Source: an uncultured Collinsella sp. (GTDB lineage: Bacteria; Actinomycetota; Coriobacteriia; Coriobacteriales; Coriobacteriaceae). Taken from it: 64,000 nucleotides of DNA. The notes under the pieces are model-generated. The model was given only the letters and a program-made list of their open reading frames with translations. It was not told the origin of the DNA and did not search any database. The stretch lies in assembly GCA_958407465.1 (NCBI GenBank), contig CATYIV010000007.1, forward strand, positions 9,280 to 73,279, given 5' to 3'. Of the stretch, positions 16,761 through 25,400 are shown one piece after another (positions within the stretch are counted from its first letter, which is position 1; each line of letters opens with the position of its first letter). Both the position numbers and the translations under genes were made by a program.

Positions 16761-16940
16761 GAAGATGAATACTTTTCCGCGAAGTGAACGACCTATTTTG
16801 GACCCCCGAAGCATCCACACTTTTTGACGCCAAAACTGCAGGGAAAACTCGACGAAACCGCAGGAAACGGCGTCCGAAAAGTGTCGATGCTTCGGGGGCT
16901 CGTTTTTACTCGTTTACTTCGCGGAAAAGTATTCACCTTC
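16761..16940. repeat. 180-bp nested intergenic inverted repeat
   Basis: Outer arms 16761-16790 and 16911-16940 match in 28 of 30 bases (centre ACTTTTCCGCGAAGT). Inner arms 16803-16831 and 16869-16898 share CCCCCGAAGCATC and ACTTTT with a few mismatches. The core is about 37 nt. No gene fits in it. On either strand an RNA would fold into one long two-part hairpin. Confidence 0.75.
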
Positions 16941-16965
16941 GATTCGCAAGGGCACTGCGTGAGTC

Positions 16966-17006
16966 AAAAAAGCGGGCCGCGCCGGGGATTTCCGGCGCGG
17001 CCCGCT
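16966..17006 (-). terminator. Rho-independent terminator of the dehydrogenase gene
   Basis: Perfect 15-bp stem (16971-16985 with 16992-17006), six-base loop; on the minus strand it is followed by TTTTTT. Confidence 0.9.
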
Positions 17007-17048
17007 TGGCATCGCGCTTAGATTCGCAAGGTTGCGGCAGCCAGCGGC

Positions 17049-18026
17049 CTACTTTGCGTCGTAGGCCTCGGCGTCCCACCAGTCGAGCTGGGCGATGTTG
17101 TCGCGGATGTGCTGGCAGCTCTTGTGGAAGCCCTCGAGCTCGTACTCGGACAGGTCGAGCGTGTAGACCTCCTCGACGCCCCCGGCGCCGATCACGCACG
17201 GCAGGGAGGTAAAGATGCCCTCCTCGCCATACTGGCCGGTCATGAGCGTGGAGGCGGAAAGCACGGCGTGCTCGTTGTGCAGCACGGCGGCGCAGACGCG
17301 CGCGGCGGAGTTGGCGACGGCGTACTCGGTGCACTGCTTGCCCTGGTAGGTCACATAGCCGCCCTTGCGCGCGAGCTCCTCGACCTCCATGTGGTCAAAG
17401 GCGTACTTGTCGGGGTTCTCGGCCTGAAGCTCGTTGAGGCTCTTGCCGGCGATGGTCGCGGCCTTAAAGGCGGCCAGCTGGCTAAAGCCGTGCTCGCCGA
17501 TCATGTAGGCGTCGATGGACTTGGGGCTCACGCCGACCTTCTTGGAGATCTCGGTGCGCAGGCGGGCGGAATCCAGGCCGCAGCCCGAGCCGATGATCTT
17601 CTTGGGATCGTAGCCGGTCAGGTGCCACAGCTCGGTGCACACGACGTCGCAGGGGTTGGAGATGCTCACAAAGATGCCGTCGAAGCCGGCGTCGACGATG
17701 CGCTTGGCAAAGGAGCGGGCGGCGTCGGTGGTAAAGAACAGCTCGCCGTCGCGGTTGCCGGCGGCCAGCGCGACCTTACCGGCGGCGTTGACGATGACAT
17801 CGCAGCAGGCAAGCTCCTCGTAGTGGTCGTAGCAGTTGACGATCTTGGTGTTATACGGGACAAACGAAAGGGAGTCGCGCAGGTCCTGGACCTCGGACGT
17901 CACCTTGGCCTCGTTGATATCGCACAGGTACAGCTCATCGGCAATGCCCTGCATAAGCAGGCTGTTGGCGACATGTGCTCCTACGTGGCCCTGGCCGACC
18001 ACACCGATTTTACGCGTCTGGTACAT
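17049..18026 (-). CDS. L-lactate/malate-dehydrogenase-family enzyme, L-2-hydroxyisocaproate dehydrogenase-like
   Basis: A 325-residue protein. The Rossmann motif is KIGVVGQGHVGAHVA. SNPCDVV, the active-site IGEHGFSQ with the catalytic histidine, and the late VEELARKGGYV segment follow the pattern of L-HicDH more closely than of standard lactate dehydrogenase. Enzymes of this type reduce 2-keto acids, including branched-chain ones, to L-2-hydroxy acids with NADH. The start ATG at 18026 is 8 bases after GGAAGG; the longer frame to 18065 has no ribosome site. It is divergent from metA and ends in a strong terminator. Confidence 0.85.
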   Translation of the reverse strand: MYQTRKIGVVGQGHVGAHVANSLLMQGIADELYLCDINEAKVTSEVQDLRDSLSFVPYNTKIVNCYDHYEELACCDVIVNAAGKVALAAGNRDGELFFTTDAARSFAKRIVDAGFDGIFVSISNPCDVVCTELWHLTGYDPKKIIGSGCGLDSARLRTEISKKVGVSPKSIDAYMIGEHGFSQLAAFKAATIAGKSLNELQAENPDKYAFDHMEVEELARKGGYVTYQGKQCTEYAVANSAARVCAAVLHNEHAVLSASTLMTGQYGEEGIFTSLPCVIGAGGVEEVYTLDLSEYELEGFHKSCQHIRDNIAQLDWWDAEAYDAK

Positions 18027-18237
18027 ATATGTATCCTTCCGGCCGAGTTTTTCGCGTCGAACCATTGTAGCGTCCTGCTACCACTTTGCTAGGCTAAAGC
18101 GTCGCAGATTTTTGGGACATGTCTTAATCTCTACTTTTGGAGTGATTTGGGCCGCTGACGGCATCGCTGGGCGATGTGCTCGCGCGGACGGGGCCGCTCG
18201 TTGTACCATAGCTGCAACTGACTCGTAAGGAGCATCC

Positions 18238-19164
18238 ATGCCCATTCGCATCCCCGACGCCCTCCCTGCCGCCGCGCAGCTCGAGAGCGAGAACATCTTT
18301 GTCATGACCGAGTACCGCGCGCTGCACCAGGACATCCGTCCGCTGCGCGTGCTCATCCTCAACCTCATGCCCACCAAGATCGCCACCGAGACGCAGATCA
18401 TGCGCAAGCTCTCCAACACGCCGCTGCAGGTGGAGGTGGACCTGCTGCGCACCAAGACGCACGAGGCCACGCACGTAAGCGCCGGCCACCTGGAGACGTT
18501 CTACCGCACGTTCGACGACATCCGCGACATCCACTATGACGGCCTGATCATCACGGGCGCGCCGGTGGAGCAGATGCCGTTCGAAGAGGTCGACTACTGG
18601 CCCGAGCTCTGCCAGATTATGGACTGGTCCACCACGCACGTGCACTCTACGCTGCACATTTGTTGGGGCGCACAGGCCGGCCTGTACCATCATTACGGTA
18701 TCCAGAAGCACGACCTGCCGGCAAAGGCGAGCGGCGTGTTCGAGCATTATCTGGTGAAGCCGCAAAGCCCGCTGGTGCGCGGCTTTGACGACCGTTTCTA
18801 TGCCGTGCATTCGCGCAACACCGATGTGCGCCGCGAGGACGTGGAGGCCGAGCCGCAGCTCGAGGTCGTGGCCGTGTCTGACGAGGTGGGCCTGTACATC
18901 GTCAAGTCGACCGACAGCCGCCGCTTCTTTGTCTTTGGCCATCCCGAGTACGATACCGACACGCTGCGTCTGGAGTACGAGCGTGACGTGAAGCGCGGAC
19001 TCAACCCGGAGGTGCCGGCGCATTACTTCCCAGGTGACGACCCCACTGCCGAGCCGCGCAACGTCTGGCGCAGCCAGGCTCAGTTGCTCTACACCAACTG
19101 GCTCAACTACTACGTCTACCAGACCACGCCCTACGACCTGGCCCGCGCCGGCGAGGAGCACTAG
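18238..19164 (+). CDS. metA: Homoserine O-acyltransferase MetA (predicted acetyl-CoA specific)
   Basis: A 308-residue MetA-family enzyme of methionine synthesis that activates homoserine by acylation. The catalytic cysteine is Cys142 (HICWGAQA), and the catalytic His and Glu lie in FGHPEYD. Residue 111 is Glu (GAPVE), the position known to set acyl-donor choice in this family: Glu favours acetyl-CoA, Gly favours succinyl-CoA. The product is therefore predicted to be O-acetylhomoserine. The ATG follows AAGGAGC. It is monocistronic, with a GAGCGTGGAT-type hairpin after it. I see no SAM riboswitch in the 170-bp leader. Confidence 0.93.
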   Translation: MPIRIPDALPAAAQLESENIFVMTEYRALHQDIRPLRVLILNLMPTKIATETQIMRKLSNTPLQVEVDLLRTKTHEATHVSAGHLETFYRTFDDIRDIHYDGLIITGAPVEQMPFEEVDYWPELCQIMDWSTTHVHSTLHICWGAQAGLYHHYGIQKHDLPAKASGVFEHYLVKPQSPLVRGFDDRFYAVHSRNTDVRREDVEAEPQLEVVAVSDEVGLYIVKSTDSRRFFVFGHPEYDTDTLRLEYERDVKRGLNPEVPAHYFPGDDPTAEPRNVWRSQAQLLYTNWLNYYVYQTTPYDLARAGEEH

Positions 19165-19207
19165 GCTGCGGCCGTGGCTGCGACTGTGACTGTGCTCACG
19201 GCATGAC

Positions 19208-19307
19208 GAGCGTGGATTTTCGGACGTTTACAAATCGAGCGTGGATAATCTCCCACTTTTGGCTTGAAACTAGGCTCAAAACGGGAGATTATCCACGCTC
19301 ATTTTTT
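19208..19307. repeat. GAGCGTGGAT-family intergenic repeat, locus 2
   Basis: A single unit GAGCGTGGATTTTCGGAC (19208-19225), then a hairpin with perfect 18-bp arms (19237-19254, 19283-19300) followed by six Ts. Here the hairpin can act as the metA terminator. Confidence 0.85.
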
Positions 19308-19597
19308 AGGCATGTAGATGCCGATGGCTCGGCTAAGAGACGGTGCGTGTAGAAATAAAGTCGCATTTGGCGTGGTCTTGAATCTCGACGGGTTTTTCTT
19401 TCTGATAATCCGATGGACCAAGGCATCAAATTGTGGAGACAGGGACCTCTCGACAACCGCCCTACCTGCAGATATAAGCCATCAGCCTAAAACGTCCAAA
19501 ACCGTCAAGCATTTGGTCAGTGCCTAGACGGTATTTGGTCAGACTTCGCATGAAACCGTCTGGTACGTTTGCGCCGTTCCAAGATATGGGAGGCGAC
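19308..19597 (+). promoter_or_regulatory. Leader of the AbiEi-like gene with direct repeats
   Basis: No convincing gene lies here. ATTTGGTCAG occurs twice, 22 bases apart (19511-19520 and 19533-19542), with GTCT/AGAC words around it. AbiEi-type proteins often repress their own promoter, so these may be operator half-sites. This is inference. Confidence 0.35.
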
Positions 19598-20560
19598 ATG
19601 GGAAACATGACGGCGAATCAAAGACTTACAAGCCACATTAAAGCATGCGAACAGCAGATGAGCTGCGTGTACGCACGCACGACGGCGGAGGCAAAGCAGA
19701 TTGAGCGGCGGGTGGCGGCGGGAAGTCTAGAGGCGGTCATGCCGGGGCTGTATGCGCGTCCGGATTATTGGTCCGAGCTCAAGTTTCGGCAGCGTTATCT
19801 GCATCGGGTGCGGGCCCTTGCGCAAAAGCATCCCGACTGGACATTTTGCTCCTATACGGCGGCTGTTATCTATGGTCTTTCGGTTTCGCATGCCAATTTG
19901 ACGCACATCCATATCGCCGCGGCGCCGGCGCAATCGACGACGCCCGGCTCTCAGGTGATTCGCCATCGTTATGCTCGTCAAACACGGGCAATCCAGATGG
20001 ATATTGCCGTGACCGATATCGATCAAACGATTACGGATTGCCTGGTCGATGCGTCGTTTGTCGAGGGACTGATCATTGCGGACTCGGCGCTTCATGAGCA
20101 GCTGTTGTCGAAGGAGCATCTCGTTGAGACTGTCGACAAGCTTGGCCTGAATCGTCGCGGTGTTGTGACGGCGCGCAGGGTTGCACGATGTGCCGATGGG
20201 CTGTCGGAAAGTGGCGGCGAGTCCAAGGCGCGTGCCCTGATGATCGAGCGCGGCTGGCAGACGCCGGAGTTGCAAGTTGAGCTGTTCGACCCGGTTGAGC
20301 CGGGACGACCGTATCGCGTCGACTACTTGTGGCGCGTGGGCGACCGGCTGATTATCGGGGAGTTCGACGGATTTGTTAAAAGCGAGAAGGCGGCGGAGGA
20401 GGGCAAGCTCGCGAAGACGCAGTTCGATGAGCGCCAGCGCGAGTCGAGGCTTTCGCTGCTTGATAACTGCAAGATCGTGCGCTTGTGCTGGGATGATCTA
20501 AGGGATCCGACAAAGTTCGATCGCAAGCTCAAGGTCGCCGGCGTGCCGCGTGCGTGCTGA
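19598..20560 (+). CDS. AbiEi-type (type IV antitoxin-like) protein with DUF559/Vsr-like C-terminus
   Basis: A 320-residue protein. The N-terminal part resembles the AbiEi winged-helix domain (AEAKQIERRVAAGSLEAVMPG, LYARPDYW). The C-terminal part has the PD-(D/E)XK-like pattern of DUF559: RVDYLW, then LIIGEFDG, then VRLCWDDL. The ATG at 19598 is 4 bases after GGAGG. No partner toxin of the AbiEii nucleotidyltransferase type is next to it, so it is an orphan. It may be a DNA-binding regulator or nuclease. A second protein of this general type is encoded at 45775-46848. Confidence 0.65.
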   Translation: MGNMTANQRLTSHIKACEQQMSCVYARTTAEAKQIERRVAAGSLEAVMPGLYARPDYWSELKFRQRYLHRVRALAQKHPDWTFCSYTAAVIYGLSVSHANLTHIHIAAAPAQSTTPGSQVIRHRYARQTRAIQMDIAVTDIDQTITDCLVDASFVEGLIIADSALHEQLLSKEHLVETVDKLGLNRRGVVTARRVARCADGLSESGGESKARALMIERGWQTPELQVELFDPVEPGRPYRVDYLWRVGDRLIIGEFDGFVKSEKAAEEGKLAKTQFDERQRESRLSLLDNCKIVRLCWDDLRDPTKFDRKLKVAGVPRAC

Positions 20561-20586
20561 GGCAGTTGCAGAGCGTTTGGCTGCAC

Positions 20587-20699
20587 AAGCGTGGATAATC
20601 GGACGGACGAGCGTGGATTTTCGGACGCTTGTTGAATGAGCGTGGATAATCTCCCGTTTTTAGCTCGTAAGGGGGCTCAAAGTGGGAGATTTTCCACGC
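20587..20699. repeat. GAGCGTGGAT-family intergenic repeat, locus 3
   Basis: Two single units (AAGCGTGGATAATCGGAC at 20587-20604; GAGCGTGGATTTTCGGAC at 20609-20626) precede a hairpin with arms 20638-20655 and 20684-20699. It lies between convergent genes. Confidence 0.85.
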
Positions 20700-20727
20700 A
20701 CATCTTGCGGGTGCGATACAGTGGCGG

Positions 20728-21324
20728 CTAGGCGCTGACGATGTGGGACAGCGGCAGGTCGTGGGCGTCGGTGGGAACGTGTTCGACGCGCTGTTCGTCA
20801 AAGGCGATGCCGATGATTTGGCATGCGGGCGTGAGCGTGGGCAGGTAGCGGTCATAGCAGCCGCCGCCGTAGCCCAGGCGCGCGCCGGTGCGGTCGAAAG
20901 CCACGAGCGGCACGACAACCATGTCGAGCTCGGCGGCGGGCACGATGGGGAAGTGGTCGCTGTCGACGTCCGTGGCTGCGAAGGCCCGCGTAGGGTGGGC
21001 GATAAACGGGGCCTCGGACGCATCGCCGGCAGAGACTGCCCGCATGCACATGCGCTGGCTGCATGCGGCGGCGTCGCTTGCCGAGAGCATGCATGGATAG
21101 GCTAAGCGCCAGCCACGCGCGGCGGCCGCGGCGGCAAACGCGGCGGGGTCGACCTCGGAACCCATCGCGGCATAGACGGCAACGGTGCGTTGGCCCGCAG
21201 TGCCGCTGGACTCCATCAGCTCAACAAGCCGCGCACAGATAGCGGCGGACTTTGCCGCCCGCACATCCAAATCAAGAGCATCGCGCCGAGCAATCATCGC
21301 CCGCCGCAACTCAGCCTTGTCCAT
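20728..21324 (-). CDS. 5-formyltetrahydrofolate cyclo-ligase
   Basis: A 198-residue protein of the YgfA/MTHFS family. It has the N-terminal MDKAELRRAMIARRDAL helix with the ATP-binding Lys/Arg residues, the substrate segment AMGSEVDP, and the C-terminal signature RLGYGGGCYDRYLP. It converts 5-formyl-THF to 5,10-methenyl-THF with ATP, rescuing the stored folate form. The ATG at 21324 is 6 bases after AGAGGAGG; the upstream in-frame codons lie in a hairpin repeat. Confidence 0.93.
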   Translation of the reverse strand: MDKAELRRAMIARRDALDLDVRAAKSAAICARLVELMESSGTAGQRTVAVYAAMGSEVDPAAFAAAAAARGWRLAYPCMLSASDAAACSQRMCMRAVSAGDASEAPFIAHPTRAFAATDVDSDHFPIVPAAELDMVVVPLVAFDRTGARLGYGGGCYDRYLPTLTPACQIIGIAFDEQRVEHVPTDAHDLPLSHIVSA

Positions 21325-21340
21325 CCCAGCCTCCTCTAGC

Positions 21341-21386
21341 AAACCTACCAAAAAGGGACAGGTTTATTTTGGCAGGTTTTATCTGG
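21341..21386 (-). repeat. CCTACCAAAA..CTGTCCC..TTTTTGG hairpin repeat, copy 3
   Basis: Read on the minus strand it starts GCCCAGATAAAACCTGCC, has AACCTGTCCC in the loop and ends TTTTTGGTAGG, almost identical to the copies at 9566 and 11697. As at 9566, it sits a few bases before the ribosome site of the gene downstream. Confidence 0.8.
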
Positions 21387-21470
21387 GCAAGCGCGATATG
21401 GGCAGTAAAGCCACCGCAAATATGCCTGTGAACTGCGCCCTTTGTGGTTGTTTGGGCCTATGCGTTAATG

Positions 21471-21800
21471 CTATAACGCCGCAGCGATTGCTTCAGTCAC
21501 AAACTTATTGAGTGACTCACCCTTCTTTGCCGCTGCCAGCGCCGCTTGCTTGTGGAGCTCAGAGCCCGTTCTTACGTTGAACGAGCCCTTAAAAGCCCGC
21601 TCGGGTTCCTTGCTTTTCTCGGCGCAAAACTCAAGGTAATCGTCGACGGCGTCATGGAAGCATTGCTCCACCTCTTCAGCTGTGGAGCCTTCAAATACGA
21701 TTGCGTCCCTAATGCCGGTGACCATACCTGTTAGCACATGCTGTTCGGCATCGAACTCGACTGGGGCGAAATAACCCTTGTATGCCAAAACGTTACTCAT
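21471..21800 (-). CDS. hicB: HicB-family antitoxin
   Basis: A 109-residue protein. The N-terminal half is the HicB partial RNase-H-like fold (YKGYFAPVEFDAEQHVLTG, IVFEGSTAEEVEQCFHDAVDDYL), and the C-terminal half is a ribbon-helix-helix DNA-binding segment (GSFNVRTGSELHKQAALAAAKKGESLN, given here in parts: GSFNVRTG, LHKQAALAA). The start ATG at 21800 overlaps the hicA stop by 8 bases (ATGAGTAA) and follows GGAGG. It neutralises HicA and probably represses the operon. Confidence 0.85.
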   Translation of the reverse strand: MSNVLAYKGYFAPVEFDAEQHVLTGMVTGIRDAIVFEGSTAEEVEQCFHDAVDDYLEFCAEKSKEPERAFKGSFNVRTGSELHKQAALAAAKKGESLNKFVTEAIAAAL

Positions 21801-22056
21801 GACTACCTCCGACATCTTGCAGAAATCGAACGATGTTTCGAATGGTCCCCGCCGTCAATTCGTCAGATGGATGTGGCGCGTGCATTACGAACATCCTGCC
21901 ATCTGATGGCCTGTAGAAGCGAATGCGCGATCCGGATGTCTTGCCTTTGTTGTCCATTTCAAAGCCATATGAAGCCATGACTTTTAAAAAATCGGTATAC
22001 CGATACGTCGAAGGGCAGCTAAGCAGTTGGGCGATGAGTTTATCGGTCCGAGTCAT
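21793..22056 (-). CDS. hicA: HicA-family mRNA interferase toxin
   Basis: An 87-residue protein with the small dsRBD-like HicA fold. It has SYGFEMDNKGKTSGSRIRF in the first half and HAPHPSDELTAGTIRNI with the catalytic-type histidines in the second. HicA toxins cut mRNA and tmRNA when freed from HicB. The toxin gene comes first, as is usual for hicAB. An 8-bp-arm palindrome before the start (22071-22091) is a likely HicB operator. Confidence 0.85.
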   Translation of the reverse strand: MTRTDKLIAQLLSCPSTYRYTDFLKVMASYGFEMDNKGKTSGSRIRFYRPSDGRMFVMHAPHPSDELTAGTIRNIVRFLQDVGGSHE

Positions 22057-22070
22057 CCCGCCTCACATTC

Positions 22071-22091
22071 TGCAACTATATCCTAGTTGCA
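22071..22091 (-). promoter_or_regulatory. Palindromic operator candidate for hicAB
   Basis: TGCAACTA (22071-22078) and TAGTTGCA (22084-22091), perfect 8-bp arms with a 5-bp spacer, 15 bases before the hicA start. Confidence 0.6.
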
Positions 22092-22153
22092 ATTTAAGTC
22101 CGGTGCAAGCATCCCTACTATAGAACATGTGTACGTATAGAACAAGTGTTCGA

Positions 22154-22190
22154 ACCAACACAAAGGCACCTGCCCCTTCGTGGTGGTTTT
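22154..22190. repeat. Degenerate copy of the ACCACAAAGG..CCCCTT hairpin
   Basis: ACCAACACAAAGGCACC, TGCCCCTT and CGTGGTGGTTTTT correspond to the perfect hairpin at 2107-2147 with several changes. Confidence 0.55.
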
Positions 22191-22220
22191 TGCTGGTGGG
22201 GCGGGTGTCTGCGGCGGTTT

Positions 22221-22358
22221 GTCTCGATCTGTAACAGTAACTCGGCAAAATCGGACCTAGATGTTACAGATTGAGACAAAGGGCCGGCGTCATCCGAAAA
22301 CGTCTCGATTTGTAACATCTGGAGCCGATATTGCTGCCTAGATGTTACAGATTTAGAC
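22221..22358. repeat. Twin inverted repeats with GTCTCGATYTGTAACA arms
   Basis: Hairpin 1: arms 22221-22236 and 22262-22277 (15 of 16). Hairpin 2: arms 22302-22320 and 22340-22358 (16-17 of 19). The two use the same arm sequence (TGTTACAGATT.GAC on the right side) but have different loops, so one is probably a duplication of the other. There is no gene between 22057 and 22453. Confidence 0.75.
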
Positions 22359-22407
22359 AAACTGGTGGGACGGGGTGAGCTGCCCCACCCAAGCAGCGGC
22401 AAAAGAA

Positions 22408-22446
22408 AAAGGTAGATTTTCAGGCATGTCCCAAAAATCTACCTTT
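22408..22446 (-). terminator. Rho-independent terminator of the M16 peptidase gene
   Basis: Perfect 12-bp stem AAAGGTAGATTT / AAATCTACCTTT (22408-22419, 22435-22446). On the minus strand it is followed by TTCTTTT. Confidence 0.75.
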
Positions 22447-22453
22447 GTTGTGG

Positions 22454-25400
22454 TTAGCCCAGCAGGTCGATGATGTTAAAGCCGGCGTTGCTCTTGGCGA
22501 TGACGTCTCGGCCGCCAAAGACACAGGTAGGCGACTCGGCTGCAATGCGCGTCACGTCGGCGCCGAGCGAGCGCAGCTCAGCGGGTGTGGCCGCGAGCAT
22601 CTGGGCGCGGCGCTCCTCGCGTGCGTGCGGATCGAGCCCGGCCAGGTAGGTCGTGTTGCGGCGCTTGGTAAGCGCGTACGGCTTCACCGGCGCGTCCATG
22701 CCGCTCACGCAGCTCACGATAAAGCCCTCAAAGGCGGCCTCGTCGGGCTCAAAGCTGCCGAGCCATTCGCCTGCGCGTGCCACGCGTTCAATCGAGGGGT
22801 CGATTGCCGGGTCACGGTAGGTGTAGAACGCCGCCTGACGCTCGCCGGCCGCGCGGAATCCGCAACCGTACGCACCGCCCTTCACGCGGATCTCGTTCCA
22901 CAGGTAGTCGTAGGAGAGCGCGTTGGCAGCAACCGCCCAGGCGCCCGTCACGTCGATGCCCAGACGACGAGGGTCGCACGCGCTTGCCGCAAAGCAGATA
23001 TCGCTGGGGATGACAAAGGCCTCGTGGCGGTCGCACGGCGCCGGCACCACGAGCGTGTCGCGGCCGGCATCGGCACCGTCGCCCGCGCCCAAACCCAAGT
23101 CGCCCGCAGCATCCCAGTACGCGTCAAAGTCCTCGTCACTGCCGGTAAAGCTCGCCATGCAGCCATCGGCCACAAAGATGCGGTCTGCCAGCTCGGCAAG
23201 CTTGGCACGCAGACCGTCCAGGCGCTCGTCAAAGTGGTCGAGCAGGTCGCGCAAGAACAGATAGAAGTCCACGCCCGAAAGCTGCTCGCGCACCACAGCC
23301 GAAGGCGAGCTGTAGCTCATCGCGCGACCGAGCGCCGCCGAGTGACCGTTGTTGATAAAGCCCTGCTCAAGCCCAATGCGAATCTGCGTGAGCACGTCGC
23401 GCACGCGGTCGGCGTCGGCGTCGAGCAATAGCGTGCTCGACCACACCTCGCGCGGCAGGCTCGCCAGCGCATCGATCTTCTCGGACAGGGTGCCGGCGCT
23501 CACCAGCAGGTAGGGGCGCACGCCGTCCACGTCGGGCTGGGTCATGACCTCGGTCGTAAAGCTCAAAAAGCCCAGCTTGCCGGCGAGCAAGTTGTCGAGC
23601 TCCTCGGCCGAGTGCTCGCTCGTGGGCAGCTGTTTGAGCAGGCGGCAGAGCAGCGTCACATAGGGCAGGTCCTCAAACGCGACGCAGCTCAGATCGAAAT
23701 ACTGCATGGCGTAGGCCAGACGGTTGGTGGGGATGCCGTGGCGCAGGCAGGGGATGGGCGCGGTCGTGTCCACGACCAGCGGCGGCTCGGGGCGCGCCTC
23801 GCCAATGTCGGACACGCGCAGGCGCGGCAGCGTGGCCTTGGCCTCGGGCGTGTCCTCGGCCTCCTGCGCGGCACGCAGCGCGGCCGTGCGCTCGACCACG
23901 TCGGCCAGCTCGGCATCGGTCATGGCATCGCGCTTGGCTGCCAGCTCAGCGGCCTCGGCACCCTCCGAACCCTCGGCGGCATCCACCGGCGCCAGCTCGA
24001 CCAGTGCCATGTGGTCGTTTTCCAGCACCAGCTCGCGCAGCAGGTCCTCAAAGTAGCTGCCGTCCAGCTCGTCACGCAGCTCCTCGTACACCGGGCCGTA
24101 CTTGAGCGCCAGCGTCGCGGCGTCGTCATCGTAGAGCCAGGTGCTCAGCGTGTCGCACGCAATGGCCACACCGTCGGCGATACCGTAGTCGCGCTGGCGC
24201 AGGTCGTATTCGTTGCTGCTGATGATGGCTTCCAGGCGCTCGCGCGGAACGCCATGTTCGCATAGGTCGCGGCAGGCGTCCTGGAACACGCGGCGCAGCT
24301 CGCGCGCCACGCCGGGCTGCGCGTTTTGCAGCATGATGAGCTCGTAGGGCTGCAGGCTCTCGGCTGCGGTGTAGCTCACCACGTTGCCGCCCAGGCCGGC
24401 GGCCAGAATGGCCTTCTTAACCGGCGCTTCGTTGGAGCCCAGCAGCGCCTCGAACAGGATGTCCGCCGCGATCGTGCGCTTGCGGTCGAGCGCGCTGCCC
24501 AACACCAGGCCCAGGCCCACCAGGGCGTTCTCGGGCGTGGTGGCCATCTTGACGCGCTTATACTCGCAGGTCACGGGCGCTTGCACGCCCAGTGGATTGG
24601 GCGCCAGTGTGGACGGGTCCTCGCCGGCGGCAACGGCTGCGTCCATGCGGCGGCTCGCGGCACTCGGCTGCGACAGATAGCGCTCGTCCAAAAAGGCCAG
24701 GGCGCGGTTCACGTCCAGGTCGCCGTAGAGCGTGATATAGGAGTTGGAAGGGTTGTAGTGGCGCGCGTGCGTGTCCAGGAACTGCTCGTAGGTGAGCGCG
24801 GGAATCGCGCGCGGGTCGCCGCCGCTCTCGTGCGCATAGGCGGTGTCGGGATAGAGCGCGGCGTTGACGGCGTCGTCCAGCACGCTCATGGGGTCGGACA
24901 GCGCGCCCTTCATCTCGTTGAACACCACGCCGTTATAGCGCAGTGTGCCCTTGCGCAGGCTGGCGGAACTGTCGTCGCCCTCGCCCTCGACACCCTCTGG
25001 CAGGTCTAGCTCGTAGTGCCAGCCCTCCTGCTCAAAAATGGTGGGCTTGGTATAGATGGCCGGGTTGAACACCGCGTCCAGATACACGTCCATCAGGTTG
25101 TACAGGTCCTGCTCGTTGGTGGTGGCAACGGGGTAGATGGTCTTGTCGGGGTAGGTCATGGCGTTGAGGAACGTCTGCATGGAGCTCTTGATCAGGTCGA
25201 CAAACGGCTCCTTGACGGGAAACTTGGCCGACCCGCACAGCACCGAGTGCTCAAGAATATGAAATACGCCGGTGGAATCGGCCGGCGGCGTCTTAAAGCC
25301 AATGGCAAAGGCCTTGTTCTCGTCGTCGCACGCCAGGTACAGCAGGCGAGCGCCCGAGGCGGTGTGGCGCAGCACGTAGGCGTCCGAGTCGAGCTCGGGC

